The notes beneath the pieces were generated by a model that had not been told where the DNA came from, ran no database searches, and saw nothing but the letters and a program-made list of their open reading frames with translations. Source: an uncultured Verrucomicrobiae bacterium (GTDB taxonomy: Bacteria; Verrucomicrobiota; Verrucomicrobiia; JADLBR01; CALLMV01). From it: a stretch of 36,877 nucleotides of DNA. The position numbers and the translations under genes were made by a program. The DNA is taken from contig CALLMV010000034.1 in NCBI GenBank assembly GCA_938005615.1, positions 1 to 36,877 of the forward strand, read 5' to 3'. Shown piece by piece: positions 8,252-16,560 of the stretch. Position 1 is the stretch's first letter; every line of letters begins with the position of its first letter.

Positions 8252-8506
8252 CTGACACTTCGCGCAACAGGCGCGACAGGCATCCCGTCATACTAATCGC
8301 AACTCTTCTACAGTGATGCGTGGAAGGTAGATTGTTTGGGATGCGGACGATTTTGTCCATGGCAGTTTTGGTTTTGTGATTAATTAAATATCCTATTTTA
8401 AAAAGCACAGAAATCAAATTCTTAGTGTGATCTGCAAATGCGATAGTTGGAGAAATTTTTGCTTTTCGTCACAATTCCGTAACAAAGCTCAGTCATTTTT
8501 TGCCGC
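8252..8506. other. AT-rich intergenic region upstream of the TPR-ExbBD operon
   Basis: No gene is seen here. The right half is AT-rich and should hold the operon promoter. The best sigma-70-like pair I can find is TTGGAG (8447-8452) and CACAAT (8470-8475) with a 17-base spacer; both boxes are imperfect, so the assignment is weak. No ribosome binding site is obvious before the GTG at 8507. Confidence 0.35.
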
Positions 8507-11293
8507 GTGACTTGTCCACCGTGTCAGAAATTTAGCACAAAGCTAGTGGCTGGACTGATTGCTTTCGCTAGCTGGTTGGCGCCTTTACATCCGCAGAGTC
8601 CGCCGACTGCAGATGCACTTTTGCGCATGGCTTTCGTGGATTTTGCAGGTGGCAAGTGGGAATCTGCGGCAAAATACTTTTCTGAGTTCTTGAACTCATA
8701 TGGGGCAAGCGCAGAGGCTCAGACTGTACGGCACCAGATCCTTCCGGCCCTTGCCGGGTGCTACATTCAACTGAGGCGTGGTGCTGATGCTATACCTATT
8801 ATAGAACAATATTTGTCTGCCTATCCGAACGGAGAAAATGTTGAGGAGATGACTTTTTGGATTGGTCTGGCTCACTTCATGGAGCAGAGCTTTGCCGAGG
8901 CGTTACCGGCGTTACAGAATTTTCTTCAAAAATTCCCTAGCAGCAGGCGCGCACCAGACGCAAGAATGTTGATCGGTGTGTGTCTTTTCCAGGAGATGAA
9001 ATATGAGCAGGCGGCAGAAGCATTTGCAGAGGCGGCTCGATTTTCAAGCGATCCTCTGGATGTAGAGCGCTCGCGTTTAATGAGGCTTCAATGTTTTATT
9101 GAACTTAAAGATAAAGACAGAGCATTTAGCGCACTGAATGACTTACGAAAACAAGAACGCCCTTTAAATCAGCAGGTTTTGCTGGCCATCCAGTCTTTGG
9201 CAATCGGGGATTTGTTCTTTGAGGACGAGGAGTATGACAAGGCGTACAGGTGTTACTTATTCGTACCACTCAAGCAGACGCTTATCGATAGGCAAAACGA
9301 GGTGCTTGCCGATGTTCGCAGGAAAATGTCTGATGCCCAAAAACGCGGAGTGGGTGGTGCAGCAGTTTTGCAGCGTCTGGAGCGGCTTGAGCAATCACTT
9401 GTCAAAGAACTTGGAGCCATCGAAAAGATGGTCGCATTTGATGCGACTAGACACCTGAGACTGGCTCAATGTTCTATGTTGCTTGGCCGTTACCGAGAGG
9501 CTTACGTCGCGGCGATAGCTGTTGCTGAAAAAAGCGAAAAAGACGCCCTCGCATCCTCCGGCCACTACATGGCAATACTTGCCAGTGTGAGCGTAGACAG
9601 ATGGGATCGCGCACTGCGCGACATACGCACGTTCATTGAGCGTTATCCCAAACATGAAAGGATCACTTCCGTAGCTTATTTGGAAGGGCAAGCCTTAATG
9701 GGACTCTATGAGTGGGCGGAAGCAGCATCCGTTTTCAAGGCGTTTCACGAAAAATACCCCGCTGCCCCAGAGGCGCCACGTGCCTTGTTTTTATCCGGTT
9801 ACTGCGTCCTCTTTAACGAGCGTTACGACGAAGCAACAAACATATTTACAACTTTTCGCACCAAATACCCATCAGATCCCCTGGCAGAACAAAACGCCTA
9901 CTGGTATGCGATGACAAGTGTTTTTGCGAAGGATTGGCCTCAGGTAATTCAAAGGTTCGGTAACTACCTCAGCCAGTTCCCTCAAGGCGCGTTTCGTGCT
10001 GACGCTGAATACCGTATCGGACTAGCTCATCTTCGCCTTAAGGACTTCAATAAAGCCATTGAATTGCTAAGCACTTGGATCAGACGGCATGAGGGACACA
10101 TTTTGCAAAATGAAGTCTTTGCTGCTCTAGGCGATGCTTATTTTGCAGAGGGTCTCACAGATGAAGGCATTGCAACATTCAACAGAATACGAGCCGACGA
10201 GAACCGCAAGCTTTTCGATTACGGACAATTTCAAATCGGGCGAGTGTATCGGGAACTCGAACAGCCACAAAACGTGATCGATCACTTCAAAAAATTCGTG
10301 GCCGAACACGGCGAGAGCTCTCGGATTATCGAGGCACTTAATCAAATCGCTTGGGGCTACAGAGCTCTCGAACAACCGGATGAGGCAAGGGCTGTTTACG
10401 TAGAAGCTATCAATCGTTTCGCCAACGATCCCAAAAATACGACAGTAGAACAAATCCTCCAAGGACTTGCAGGAATCACCCGCGACCCCGATGCTCGTGC
10501 TAAGATGTTAAACGATCTTCGCAACGAAGAGCAGCAGCTTCGTCGCGAGAAAAAATACACTCACGCGGCACGAAACCTCTGGCTTTATTCGCGTATGCTT
10601 CGCCGCGAAGAGCCCATTTCCTCCAAACGAGCTTTTATTGATTTGATCGAAAATTACGAAAAAGAAATCATGCCTGCATCCATGCTTGCAGAAATCGGAG
10701 AGTTTCTCATCGCGGAAGATCGCCATGCTGAAGCAGAACCCTACTTCAAACACATCCTAGAAGTCTATGGGGGTTCGGCTCAGAAAAACCAAGCGCTCGC
10801 CGGTCTTGGGCTACTTTATGCTAAGCAAGGCCTTTTTAAAGACGCACTCAGAAGCTTTGAGAGACTCATCAAAGAAGCACCACAGTCTTCACTGATGGCC
10901 AAAGTTTTGGAAGCACGCGGCGACATCTTCGTTCAGCAAAAAAAATATGACGAAGCAATTGCGGATTACATGCAGATTCTAGAAATACCCACAGCACGGG
11001 GCCTGCCGTGGGTCAGAGCCTTATTTCGTATCGGCCAAGCCCATGAGGCAGCCGGACGCCATCTGGAAGCTACAGCTTTTTATGAAAGGATCTATCTGCT
11101 TTATGCGCGCCATCGCGAATGGGTAGCAAAAGCATATTTGGCGCGAGGCCGAGCGTTGGAAGAATTAAATAAATACTCTGAAGCCCTGGAGGTTTATCGC
11201 GAAATGCTCGCCAAGGAAGAGCTTGTTGAATTTCCCGAATTCCGCGATGCACGTGCTCGCGCAACAGCGCTGGAGGTTCGCTTGGCGTCATGA
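8507..11293 (+). CDS. Exported TPR-repeat protein, first gene of ExbBD-vWA operon
   Basis: A 928-residue protein with an N-terminal hydrophobic signal segment (KLVAGLIAFASWLAPLHPQ, about residues 12-30) followed by tetratricopeptide-like helical repeats to the end. Repeats of the form A..YF..FL..YP/FP, typical of YbgF/BamD-like TPRs, recur at about residues 45-80, 120-155, 155-190, 360-395, 395-430, 430-470 and 470-510. A second set runs from about 700 to 920 (AEAEPYFKHILEVYG, DALRSFERLIKEAP, YDEAIADYMQILE, YSEALEVYREML). It is most likely a periplasmic scaffold. The start is GTG 8507 with little Shine-Dalgarno support, but the signal peptide begins just after it. It overlaps the next gene by 4 bp (ATGA). 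No enzymatic motif is seen. Neighbouring ExbB/ExbD genes suggest that it bridges a proton-driven motor to an envelope target; this is inference. Confidence 0.85.
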   Translation: MTCPPCQKFSTKLVAGLIAFASWLAPLHPQSPPTADALLRMAFVDFAGGKWESAAKYFSEFLNSYGASAEAQTVRHQILPALAGCYIQLRRGADAIPIIEQYLSAYPNGENVEEMTFWIGLAHFMEQSFAEALPALQNFLQKFPSSRRAPDARMLIGVCLFQEMKYEQAAEAFAEAARFSSDPLDVERSRLMRLQCFIELKDKDRAFSALNDLRKQERPLNQQVLLAIQSLAIGDLFFEDEEYDKAYRCYLFVPLKQTLIDRQNEVLADVRRKMSDAQKRGVGGAAVLQRLERLEQSLVKELGAIEKMVAFDATRHLRLAQCSMLLGRYREAYVAAIAVAEKSEKDALASSGHYMAILASVSVDRWDRALRDIRTFIERYPKHERITSVAYLEGQALMGLYEWAEAASVFKAFHEKYPAAPEAPRALFLSGYCVLFNERYDEATNIFTTFRTKYPSDPLAEQNAYWYAMTSVFAKDWPQVIQRFGNYLSQFPQGAFRADAEYRIGLAHLRLKDFNKAIELLSTWIRRHEGHILQNEVFAALGDAYFAEGLTDEGIATFNRIRADENRKLFDYGQFQIGRVYRELEQPQNVIDHFKKFVAEHGESSRIIEALNQIAWGYRALEQPDEARAVYVEAINRFANDPKNTTVEQILQGLAGITRDPDARAKMLNDLRNEEQQLRREKKYTHAARNLWLYSRMLRREEPISSKRAFIDLIENYEKEIMPASMLAEIGEFLIAEDRHAEAEPYFKHILEVYGGSAQKNQALAGLGLLYAKQGLFKDALRSFERLIKEAPQSSLMAKVLEARGDIFVQQKKYDEAIADYMQILEIPTARGLPWVRALFRIGQAHEAAGRHLEATAFYERIYLLYARHREWVAKAYLARGRALEELNKYSEALEVYREMLAKEELVEFPEFRDARARATALEVRLAS

Positions 11294-12147
11294 AACATAT
11301 TGTCCCCATCATCCTCTACAGCGTTAGTTCTTTAGCCCTACTTCCTGCAAAAGACATTGTCCACCTCATCGATGGAGAGCCAATCCAAGGGAACATCGTA
11401 GATATCAGAGGCGACCAACTGCGGATGGACAGGGATCTAGGACGTGGTACAGCTACAGTTTCTTATCCACTTAATCGCATCCAAAAGATCATTTTCTCCC
11501 CTGCCAAGCAGTTCAGTGCCGAAAATCTTCCCACAGATCCACAAGCAAGACTCAATGCCCTCAATCTTCCTTGGCTGCGCGCACGCCCCTTTCTATCCAT
11601 ACCCGAGTCAGACGCAGGAGAGATTGCTCTTGTGCGTGCTAAAACGCTCTATGATCTCAACCGACATGAGGAGGCCATTGAATTTATTGATGAAGTGTCA
11701 AAACTCGACTGGAACACTCGCCGCAGATTTCTGTATGCGCCCATCAAAATCCGTTGTCTGGCTGCACTTGATCGCTTCGACGAAGCAGTAAAACTTTCCC
11801 GCACTCTTGAAGAGGAATCCTCAGACCCTTCATCGATGGCTTTTGTGCAACTTGTCTTGGGTCAAGTTGAGCTTTCCCGCAAAGACTACGCCACAGCACT
11901 CGACCACTACCTATACAATCGCGTCATGAATCCCCACCTAGCGGATGAAGCTTCTCGCGGCCTACTCGGTGCGGCTCAAGCCTTCCTAGGTCTCAACCAG
12001 CCTCGCGAAGCGGTTCGAATGCTTCAGGACATCCTTGAAGATTACCCGCAGACTTCCGCGGCTCAGGAAGCTAAAACCACTCTCCAAAGCATCCAGGAGA
12101 AATACAAAGACATCCTTAACCAAGAAGAAACCACCCAGGAAATATAA
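11290..12147 (+). CDS. Exported protein: N-terminal beta-rich module plus TPRs
   Basis: 285 aa. A short signal peptide (HIVPIILYSVSSLALLPA) is followed by a compact strand-rich stretch of about 55 residues (VHLIDGEPIQGNIVDIRGDQ, then LRMDRDLGRGTATVSYPLNRIQKIIF without a break) that looks like a small SH3/Sm-like barrel. The C-terminal two-thirds carries three to five TPR-like helical hairpins (RHEEAIEFIDEVSKL, RFDEAVKLSRTLEEE, DYATALDHYLYNRV, QPREAVRMLQDILEDYP). It is translationally coupled to the large TPR gene upstream and 3 bp from exbB downstream. Together the two TPR proteins probably form the periplasmic scaffold of the energiser. No catalytic motif is recognised. The fold of the first module is a reading of the strand pattern, not an established match. 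Confidence 0.8.
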   Translation: MKHIVPIILYSVSSLALLPAKDIVHLIDGEPIQGNIVDIRGDQLRMDRDLGRGTATVSYPLNRIQKIIFSPAKQFSAENLPTDPQARLNALNLPWLRARPFLSIPESDAGEIALVRAKTLYDLNRHEEAIEFIDEVSKLDWNTRRRFLYAPIKIRCLAALDRFDEAVKLSRTLEEESSDPSSMAFVQLVLGQVELSRKDYATALDHYLYNRVMNPHLADEASRGLLGAAQAFLGLNQPREAVRMLQDILEDYPQTSAAQEAKTTLQSIQEKYKDILNQEETTQEI

Positions 12148-12150
12148 ACC

Positions 12151-12963
12151 ATGAAGAACCTCATCAAGCAAACTACACTTATACTTAGTGCGAACGCTAT
12201 ATTGGCCAGTACAGCCTTTGCCCAAGAAGGGCCAGAAAAAGCCCAGGACCTTACACTCCTCTACTACTTCAACCTGGGCGGTATCTGGATGTATCCGCTG
12301 CTGTTGTGCTCTTTTGGTATGATTGGCGTGTGTGTTTTCTGCTTCATGCAGATCAACAAAAATAAACTAATGCCACCCGATCTTCTCAACGCATTTAAAA
12401 ACTTCATGGCTAACAGACAAGTCGGTGAAGCCTATCAGCTTTGTCAGACCAACCCTAGCACGCTCAGCAAAGTGCTTTCCTCCGCACTTATCCGCGTGAA
12501 CTACGATAAAGAGATGTATAACAAACCCGCCATGGAAGCATCCGCCGGTGAGTCTCTTTTCCATGAGGAGACAAGACTTATGTTCTGGGTCAACCTCCTC
12601 AACGTCTTTGCAACAATCGCTCCGATGCTCGGGCTGCTCGGCACGGTCGTCGGCATGATCGGCGCCTTTGAGGACCTGAAGGCCGGAAAGACTGAACCCA
12701 GCGATCTCGCAGGTGGCATCGGTGTAGCCATGCTCACCACGGCCGGAGGTCTTATTGTTGGCATTCCATCCATGTTCTTCTACTTCCTTTTCCGCGGCCA
12801 GCTACAGGGCTTGCTAAGCGAAGTACAAAAGAACGTTGGCATCCTCCTGGACATCTTCTCAGGAGAACTCACTGCCGAAGGCGGGCGCCAAGCCACTGGC
12901 TACACCCAGGCAGTTCCGACCATCGATCCCTCCTCCGCACAAGCTGGCGCTGCAAAATCCTGA
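12151..12963 (+). CDS. MotA/TolQ/ExbB family proton channel subunit
   Basis: Inner-membrane stator that uses the proton gradient, partnered by ExbD. At 270 aa it has a predicted cleavable signal peptide (LILSANAILASTAFAQEG, about residues 10-27), then TM1 (IWMYPLLLCSFGMIGVCVFC), a cytoplasmic helical loop, TM2 (NLLNVFATIAPMLGLLGTVVGMI) and TM3 (GGIGVAMLTTAGGLIVGIPS). The pore-lining threonines in GLLGTV and LTTAGG that define the family are present. The signal peptide gives an N-terminus longer than in E. coli ExbB and is common only in some ExbB subgroups. AGGAAA lies 8 bases before the ATG. Two exbD genes follow directly, and the vWA gene after those occupies the place where tonB would be expected. 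Confidence 0.93.
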   Translation: MKNLIKQTTLILSANAILASTAFAQEGPEKAQDLTLLYYFNLGGIWMYPLLLCSFGMIGVCVFCFMQINKNKLMPPDLLNAFKNFMANRQVGEAYQLCQTNPSTLSKVLSSALIRVNYDKEMYNKPAMEASAGESLFHEETRLMFWVNLLNVFATIAPMLGLLGTVVGMIGAFEDLKAGKTEPSDLAGGIGVAMLTTAGGLIVGIPSMFFYFLFRGQLQGLLSEVQKNVGILLDIFSGELTAEGGRQATGYTQAVPTIDPSSAQAGAAKS

Positions 12964-12983
12964 CCATATAAAACTCGCCTAAC

Positions 12984-13403
12984 ATGGCTATTGCCGCACA
13001 GCGCAGAGAACAGGAAGAAGTGCCGATTCAGCTTTCGGCCATGATCGATATCACCTTCTTGCTGCTCATCTTCTTTATGGTCACCACCAAGATTACGGAG
13101 GAAAAGAAAAAGCTTGACATCAATCTGCCCATTGCACCAGACGGCATCGTACCAGATGAACTCGGCGAACGAGACATCATCAACCTCGACGGCGAGGGCA
13201 ACTACTACATAGGAGATAACGCAGTCACCAAAGAAGAACTCAAAGCCCACCTCAAAAAACGTTTTATCAATGCCCCTCCGTTGAAAATTTACTTACGAGC
13301 AGATGCAAATTCCCCTGCCAAACGCATCAAAGAATTCATGAAAATGGCCGCTGAAGTTGGAGCAGTTGAGGTAATTTTCGCATCCTACAAGAAACCCCAG
13401 TAA
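12984..13403 (+). CDS. ExbD/TolR family biopolymer transport protein (first copy)
   Basis: 139 aa: a short cytoplasmic N-terminus, one TM helix (AMIDITFLLLIFFMVTT) and a periplasmic domain. The proton-carrying aspartate of the family is Asp22 in the MID motif. The periplasmic half (DINLPIAPDG..., LKIYLRADANSPAKRIKEFM, VEVIFAS) follows the ExbD fold. It differs clearly from the next copy, so it is a paralogue and not a recent duplicate; heteromeric ExbD pairs are known in related systems. No strong Shine-Dalgarno sequence is seen, so expression probably depends on coupling to exbB 20 bp upstream. Confidence 0.92.
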   Translation: MAIAAQRREQEEVPIQLSAMIDITFLLLIFFMVTTKITEEKKKLDINLPIAPDGIVPDELGERDIINLDGEGNYYIGDNAVTKEELKAHLKKRFINAPPLKIYLRADANSPAKRIKEFMKMAAEVGAVEVIFASYKKPQ

Positions 13404-13405
13404 CC

Positions 13406-13858
13406 ATGGCCCTCAAAACTCGCAAGCGCTACTACGGCACGCAGGAAATCCCCATGGGGCCGATGATAGACATGGTGTTCCTTCTGCTCGTTTTCTTCAT
13501 GGTCACTGCTAAACCAATCAAGCCCGAAGCTGACGTAGGCATCGAACTTCCAGGCAAAGTCGAACAATCAGAATCCCTCGACCTTCCCGATGAGCAGCGC
13601 ATAGAAATCCAGCGCAACGGTCAAATCGTACTCAACGGCACAAACCTCGATGGCCCTGGCTCTACTGACCTCCCCCAACTCAGGGCACTCATGCGCAGAT
13701 TTAAGGAAGCCTGCGACCGAAATAAAACAGAAGCCATGGTCACCGTTTTAGCAGATGACGAAGCCAGACATCAGCGTATTGTAGATGTTATGAACGTTAT
13801 GGCTGCCTTGGAAATCACAAATGTTACAATAGTCACGGAGGAAGAAGATGGCTTCTGA
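13406..13858 (+). CDS. ExbD/TolR family biopolymer transport protein (second copy)
   Basis: 150 aa with the same plan as the upstream copy: basic cytoplasmic N-terminus (KTRKRYYG), TM helix MGPMIDMVFLLLVFFMVTA with the conserved Asp22, and a periplasmic domain containing VGIELPG and a C-terminal strand motif ITNVTIVTEEE. It begins 2 bp after the first exbD and overlaps the start of the vWA gene by 11 bp; that gene's ribosome binding site (GGAGGAAGAAG) lies inside this coding sequence. The two ExbDs share the membrane-helix pattern but little outside it, suggesting distinct roles in one complex. Confidence 0.92.
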   Translation: MALKTRKRYYGTQEIPMGPMIDMVFLLLVFFMVTAKPIKPEADVGIELPGKVEQSESLDLPDEQRIEIQRNGQIVLNGTNLDGPGSTDLPQLRALMRRFKEACDRNKTEAMVTVLADDEARHQRIVDVMNVMAALEITNVTIVTEEEDGF

Positions 13859-14903
13859 AACACCCATAATCCAAGCAGACTTGGCCTCGCAAATGGCAGT
13901 TGATGAGGCCAACAAGCGGCGTGCAAAAAAAGCTCTCCAGAACGCAATCATCACAAGTATCCTTGTACACATCGCTCTGGGCCTGGGAGCTGCGGCACTC
14001 GTCGTCGCTGTGCTTTACAAACCCACACCTGCCCAGTTTGAATCTCGAAAGATCGTCAAAATTGACCCGAAAGAGCGCGAGGAAAAAATGTCTCTCGCCG
14101 AATTTGAAGAAGCCGCATCCGCCCCCTCCTTTGATGACCGATTGCAGACCGACCGCCTCATGGACAAAGGCCTGCCTGACTTGCCCAAGCTGCCCATAGA
14201 GACAGTCATGACTCTCGAACCCTCACAGCTCCTTTCCGATGCCATCACAGGCCTCACTGGCTCAGGCTTTGGAGCCGGCGGTGGTGGTGGTGGTGGTGGT
14301 GGGATCGGTACAGGTTTTGGATTCATGGGCATCCAGACTGAAGGACGCCGCATACTCATCGTTGTTGACGTGTCACTTTCCGTCGTCAACGCCGCCAAAC
14401 GCACCGGAGAAGATTTCGAAAAAATCCGGGAAGAAACCAAGCGACTGCTCGACATCCTTCCCATTTCAGCCACCTTCAACTTCATCCAACACTCCCGCAA
14501 CTACGCCCCGTGGAAGCCGGAGATGGTTCCTGTCACCGACCAAAACCGTGAAGATGCCAAAGCATGGCTGGACGAATGGTTTGCTGTGGATGGTTCGCTC
14601 AAACGGGGAACACCCAACATGGTCACCGGCGGTCCTGGCTTCATCAAGATACTCGAGCGCGCTTTTCAGATGCAACCGGATGTCATTTTTTTCATTTCTG
14701 ATGGCTCCTATCAAAGATCCTTCGGTGGTTCAGAAAACATCCCCTGGGATGAAATTGTGAAAAGAGCTGAGGAACTCCAAGCCACACTGGTCAAGCCCGC
14801 CACAGTGCATTTCATCGGGTTTGCCATGCGAAATGAAGCACGCGACGGTGCCCGCCGCCTGACCCGCACTGGCGAAACCCGCGGCAAGGTCAGGGAGCTC
14901 TAA
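13848..14903 (+). CDS. Membrane-anchored von Willebrand factor A protein at TonB position
   Basis: 351 aa. TonB-like topology: a cytoplasmic N-terminus of about 30 residues, one TM helix (IITSILVHIALGLGAAALVV, about residues 31-50), a periplasmic linker ending in a pure glycine run at residues 144-152 encoded largely by a (GGT)7 tract, then a vWA domain. The metal-ion-dependent adhesion site looks intact: DVSLS (Asp174, Ser176, Ser178), Thr255 in GTPNMV, and Asp285 in FFISDGS. The chain runs to residue 351 with no TonB C-terminal domain. Its ribosome binding site is the best in the operon. By position it should be the output protein moved by ExbB/ExbD, binding a partner through a divalent metal. 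That role is inference; the domain assignment is firm. Confidence 0.88.
   Translation: MASETPIIQADLASQMAVDEANKRRAKKALQNAIITSILVHIALGLGAAALVVAVLYKPTPAQFESRKIVKIDPKEREEKMSLAEFEEAASAPSFDDRLQTDRLMDKGLPDLPKLPIETVMTLEPSQLLSDAITGLTGSGFGAGGGGGGGGGIGTGFGFMGIQTEGRRILIVVDVSLSVVNAAKRTGEDFEKIREETKRLLDILPISATFNFIQHSRNYAPWKPEMVPVTDQNREDAKAWLDEWFAVDGSLKRGTPNMVTGGPGFIKILERAFQMQPDVIFFISDGSYQRSFGGSENIPWDEIVKRAEELQATLVKPATVHFIGFAMRNEARDGARRLTRTGETRGKVREL
14280..14300 (+). repeat. (GGT)7 trinucleotide tract in vWA gene
   Basis: Seven perfect GGT codons lie in frame between GGC and GGG, coding for a polyglycine linker just before the vWA domain. Replication slippage here would change the linker length without breaking the frame. 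Confidence 0.9.
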
Positions 14904-14919
14904 TATCAGCCCCTCATTC

Positions 14920-14950
14920 AGGTACTGATCAGTCAATGCTACCTTTTTTT
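14920..14950 (+). terminator. Probable intrinsic terminator of the ExbBD-vWA operon
   Basis: AGGTA (14920-14924) can pair with TACCT (14940-14944), and a run of seven T (14944-14950) follows. The stem is short with a 15-base loop that itself contains the palindrome ACTGATCAGT, so the structure is modest, but it is well placed 17 bp after the last stop codon. Confidence 0.4.
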
Positions 14951-15064
14951 GAGAAAATTGCTAATGAAGAAACAAAGCACACATTTTTTAAGTTATTTTT
15001 ATGACACAGAGCAGTAGCTGAGATCGCCTTAAAGTTCATATCATAAAATTTTTTTCCCAGTTAG

Positions 15065-16519
15065 ATGAAGGTAGTTAATGTTTCCCAAATGCGGGCTTTA
15101 GAGCAGGCCGCCGCAAACGCGGGTGTCAGAGAAGAAGAATTGGTTTTTGAAGCTGCAAGAGGAATTCGGGATGTGCTTCTGAGCAAATTTCCAAATGATT
15201 GCCTCTACGCTTTTTTTTGCGGTAAAGGTAATAACGGTAACGACGGACGTTTGTGTGCAAAACTCCTACAAAATGCCGGGCGGAAGGTGAAGATTTTTTC
15301 TGAATCCTACCGGGAGAATCCCGCAGAGTGTCCGTTCCAAGAAGCAGGTCAAATCAGCCAAAATACAGTTCGCGTAGATGCTCTTCTTGGAATCGGCTTT
15401 CAGCCACCTCTTCGTCCGCAAACTGCACAAATTATCAGAACTTACCTGCAGGATGATTTGTTAAGTCCTGTCGTTTCAATAGATGTCCCTAGTGGTCTTG
15501 ATGCTGATAGCGGCAATTGGAGTGAAACGGTTGTAACTGCCCGAATGACAGTAAGCTGTGGTCCTCCGAAATCTGGTTTATTTGCCGATAAAGCTTTGCC
15601 CGTAGTTGGCAGGATAGTCAGCGTTCCTTTGCCTATCCCGACTGGAGATCTCGAGCACTTGTCTGACTGTGATCTGTGGTGTGAAGCTAGGACTGCGCGC
15701 GATCTCCTACCCAAGCGATACTGGGATGCTCATAAATATTCCAAGGGGCATTTGCACATAATTGCTGGTGCTCCAGGGATGAGTGGAGCAGCAGTGCTTT
15801 GCGCCAAAGCCGCAATCTCTACTGGTACAGGCCTTGTAACAGTATGGACGCAAAATGAGTTGAAAGACATCATCGCACAGTCTGTTCCGGAGGTGATGGT
15901 CCGTGGTGTAAAAACCTTGGCCGAGGCAAGAGTCTTCGATGCTGATGCACTCGTTGTAGGCCCGGGATGGGGGAGAGGTGAAGATCGAGTATTTTGGTTG
16001 CAAAGAATTCTGGAAACTTATCACGGTCCAATACTTCTTGATGCAGATGCCATATATGCCCTCTCGCGGCTTCCTGAATGGTTTTGCCTACTTGGTTCAC
16101 ATCACCTTCTTACTCCCCATCGAGGTGAATGGGAACGGTTGCCTCAAATGCCACCGGGAGAGAGACGTGATGCAGCGCTGAAATTTACTCAGCTCACTCA
16201 AGCATGTGGCTTGTTCAAGGGACCAGCTACACTTGTTGCTCAGCGCGGCCTGCCGATGAGTTGGAATGCCACGGGCAACTCAGCACTAGCAACTGCTGGC
16301 AGCGGAGATGTCTTATCCGGAATTTGTGGCTCCCTCTTGGCTCAAGGCTTAAGTGTTTACGATGCTGCACGATTAGGCGCACACATTCACGGATTGTGTG
16401 CCGACCTCTATGTGGAACAATTCAGGTGTAGGAGTACCTTAACTTCTAGTAAAATTTCCGATCTTTTGCCAAAGGCATTTTCATACTTAGAATCAACGTG
16501 CTCATCGATCACGCCCTGA
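15065..16519 (+). CDS. nnr: Bifunctional NAD(P)H-hydrate epimerase/dehydratase
   Basis: Metabolite-repair enzyme: the N-terminal YjeF_N domain (about residues 1-210) epimerises damaged NAD(P)HX and the C-terminal carbohydrate-kinase-like domain (about 220-484) dehydrates the S form using ADP. Visible motifs: CGKGNNGNDGRLCAKLL and VSIDVPSGLDADSG in the first domain; KYSKGHLHIIAGAPGMSGAA, LLTPHRGEWERL, KGPATLVAQ and NSALATAGSGDVLSG in the second. AGSGDVLSG is the nucleotide/catalytic Asp motif and is usually AGTGDVL, a conservative change. At 484 aa it matches fused Nnr proteins. It stands alone, with an AT-rich 161 bp leader and a convergent gene 41 bp downstream. Confidence 0.94.
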   Translation: MKVVNVSQMRALEQAAANAGVREEELVFEAARGIRDVLLSKFPNDCLYAFFCGKGNNGNDGRLCAKLLQNAGRKVKIFSESYRENPAECPFQEAGQISQNTVRVDALLGIGFQPPLRPQTAQIIRTYLQDDLLSPVVSIDVPSGLDADSGNWSETVVTARMTVSCGPPKSGLFADKALPVVGRIVSVPLPIPTGDLEHLSDCDLWCEARTARDLLPKRYWDAHKYSKGHLHIIAGAPGMSGAAVLCAKAAISTGTGLVTVWTQNELKDIIAQSVPEVMVRGVKTLAEARVFDADALVVGPGWGRGEDRVFWLQRILETYHGPILLDADAIYALSRLPEWFCLLGSHHLLTPHRGEWERLPQMPPGERRDAALKFTQLTQACGLFKGPATLVAQRGLPMSWNATGNSALATAGSGDVLSGICGSLLAQGLSVYDAARLGAHIHGLCADLYVEQFRCRSTLTSSKISDLLPKAFSYLESTCSSITP

Positions 16520-16560
16520 CCAGCCCAAGCGTATATAAAAATGAGCTGATGTTTGCTTTG

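Noticed and set aside
7959-8417. 152-codon minus-strand frame across the RRM start region
   Set aside because: It overlaps the well-supported RRM gene in another frame and its product has no recognisable pattern.
14924-14933. Palindrome ACTGATCAGT, also present at 23490-23499
   Set aside because: Two copies, one inside a coding sequence; a 10-base palindrome is likely to recur by chance in 37 kb.
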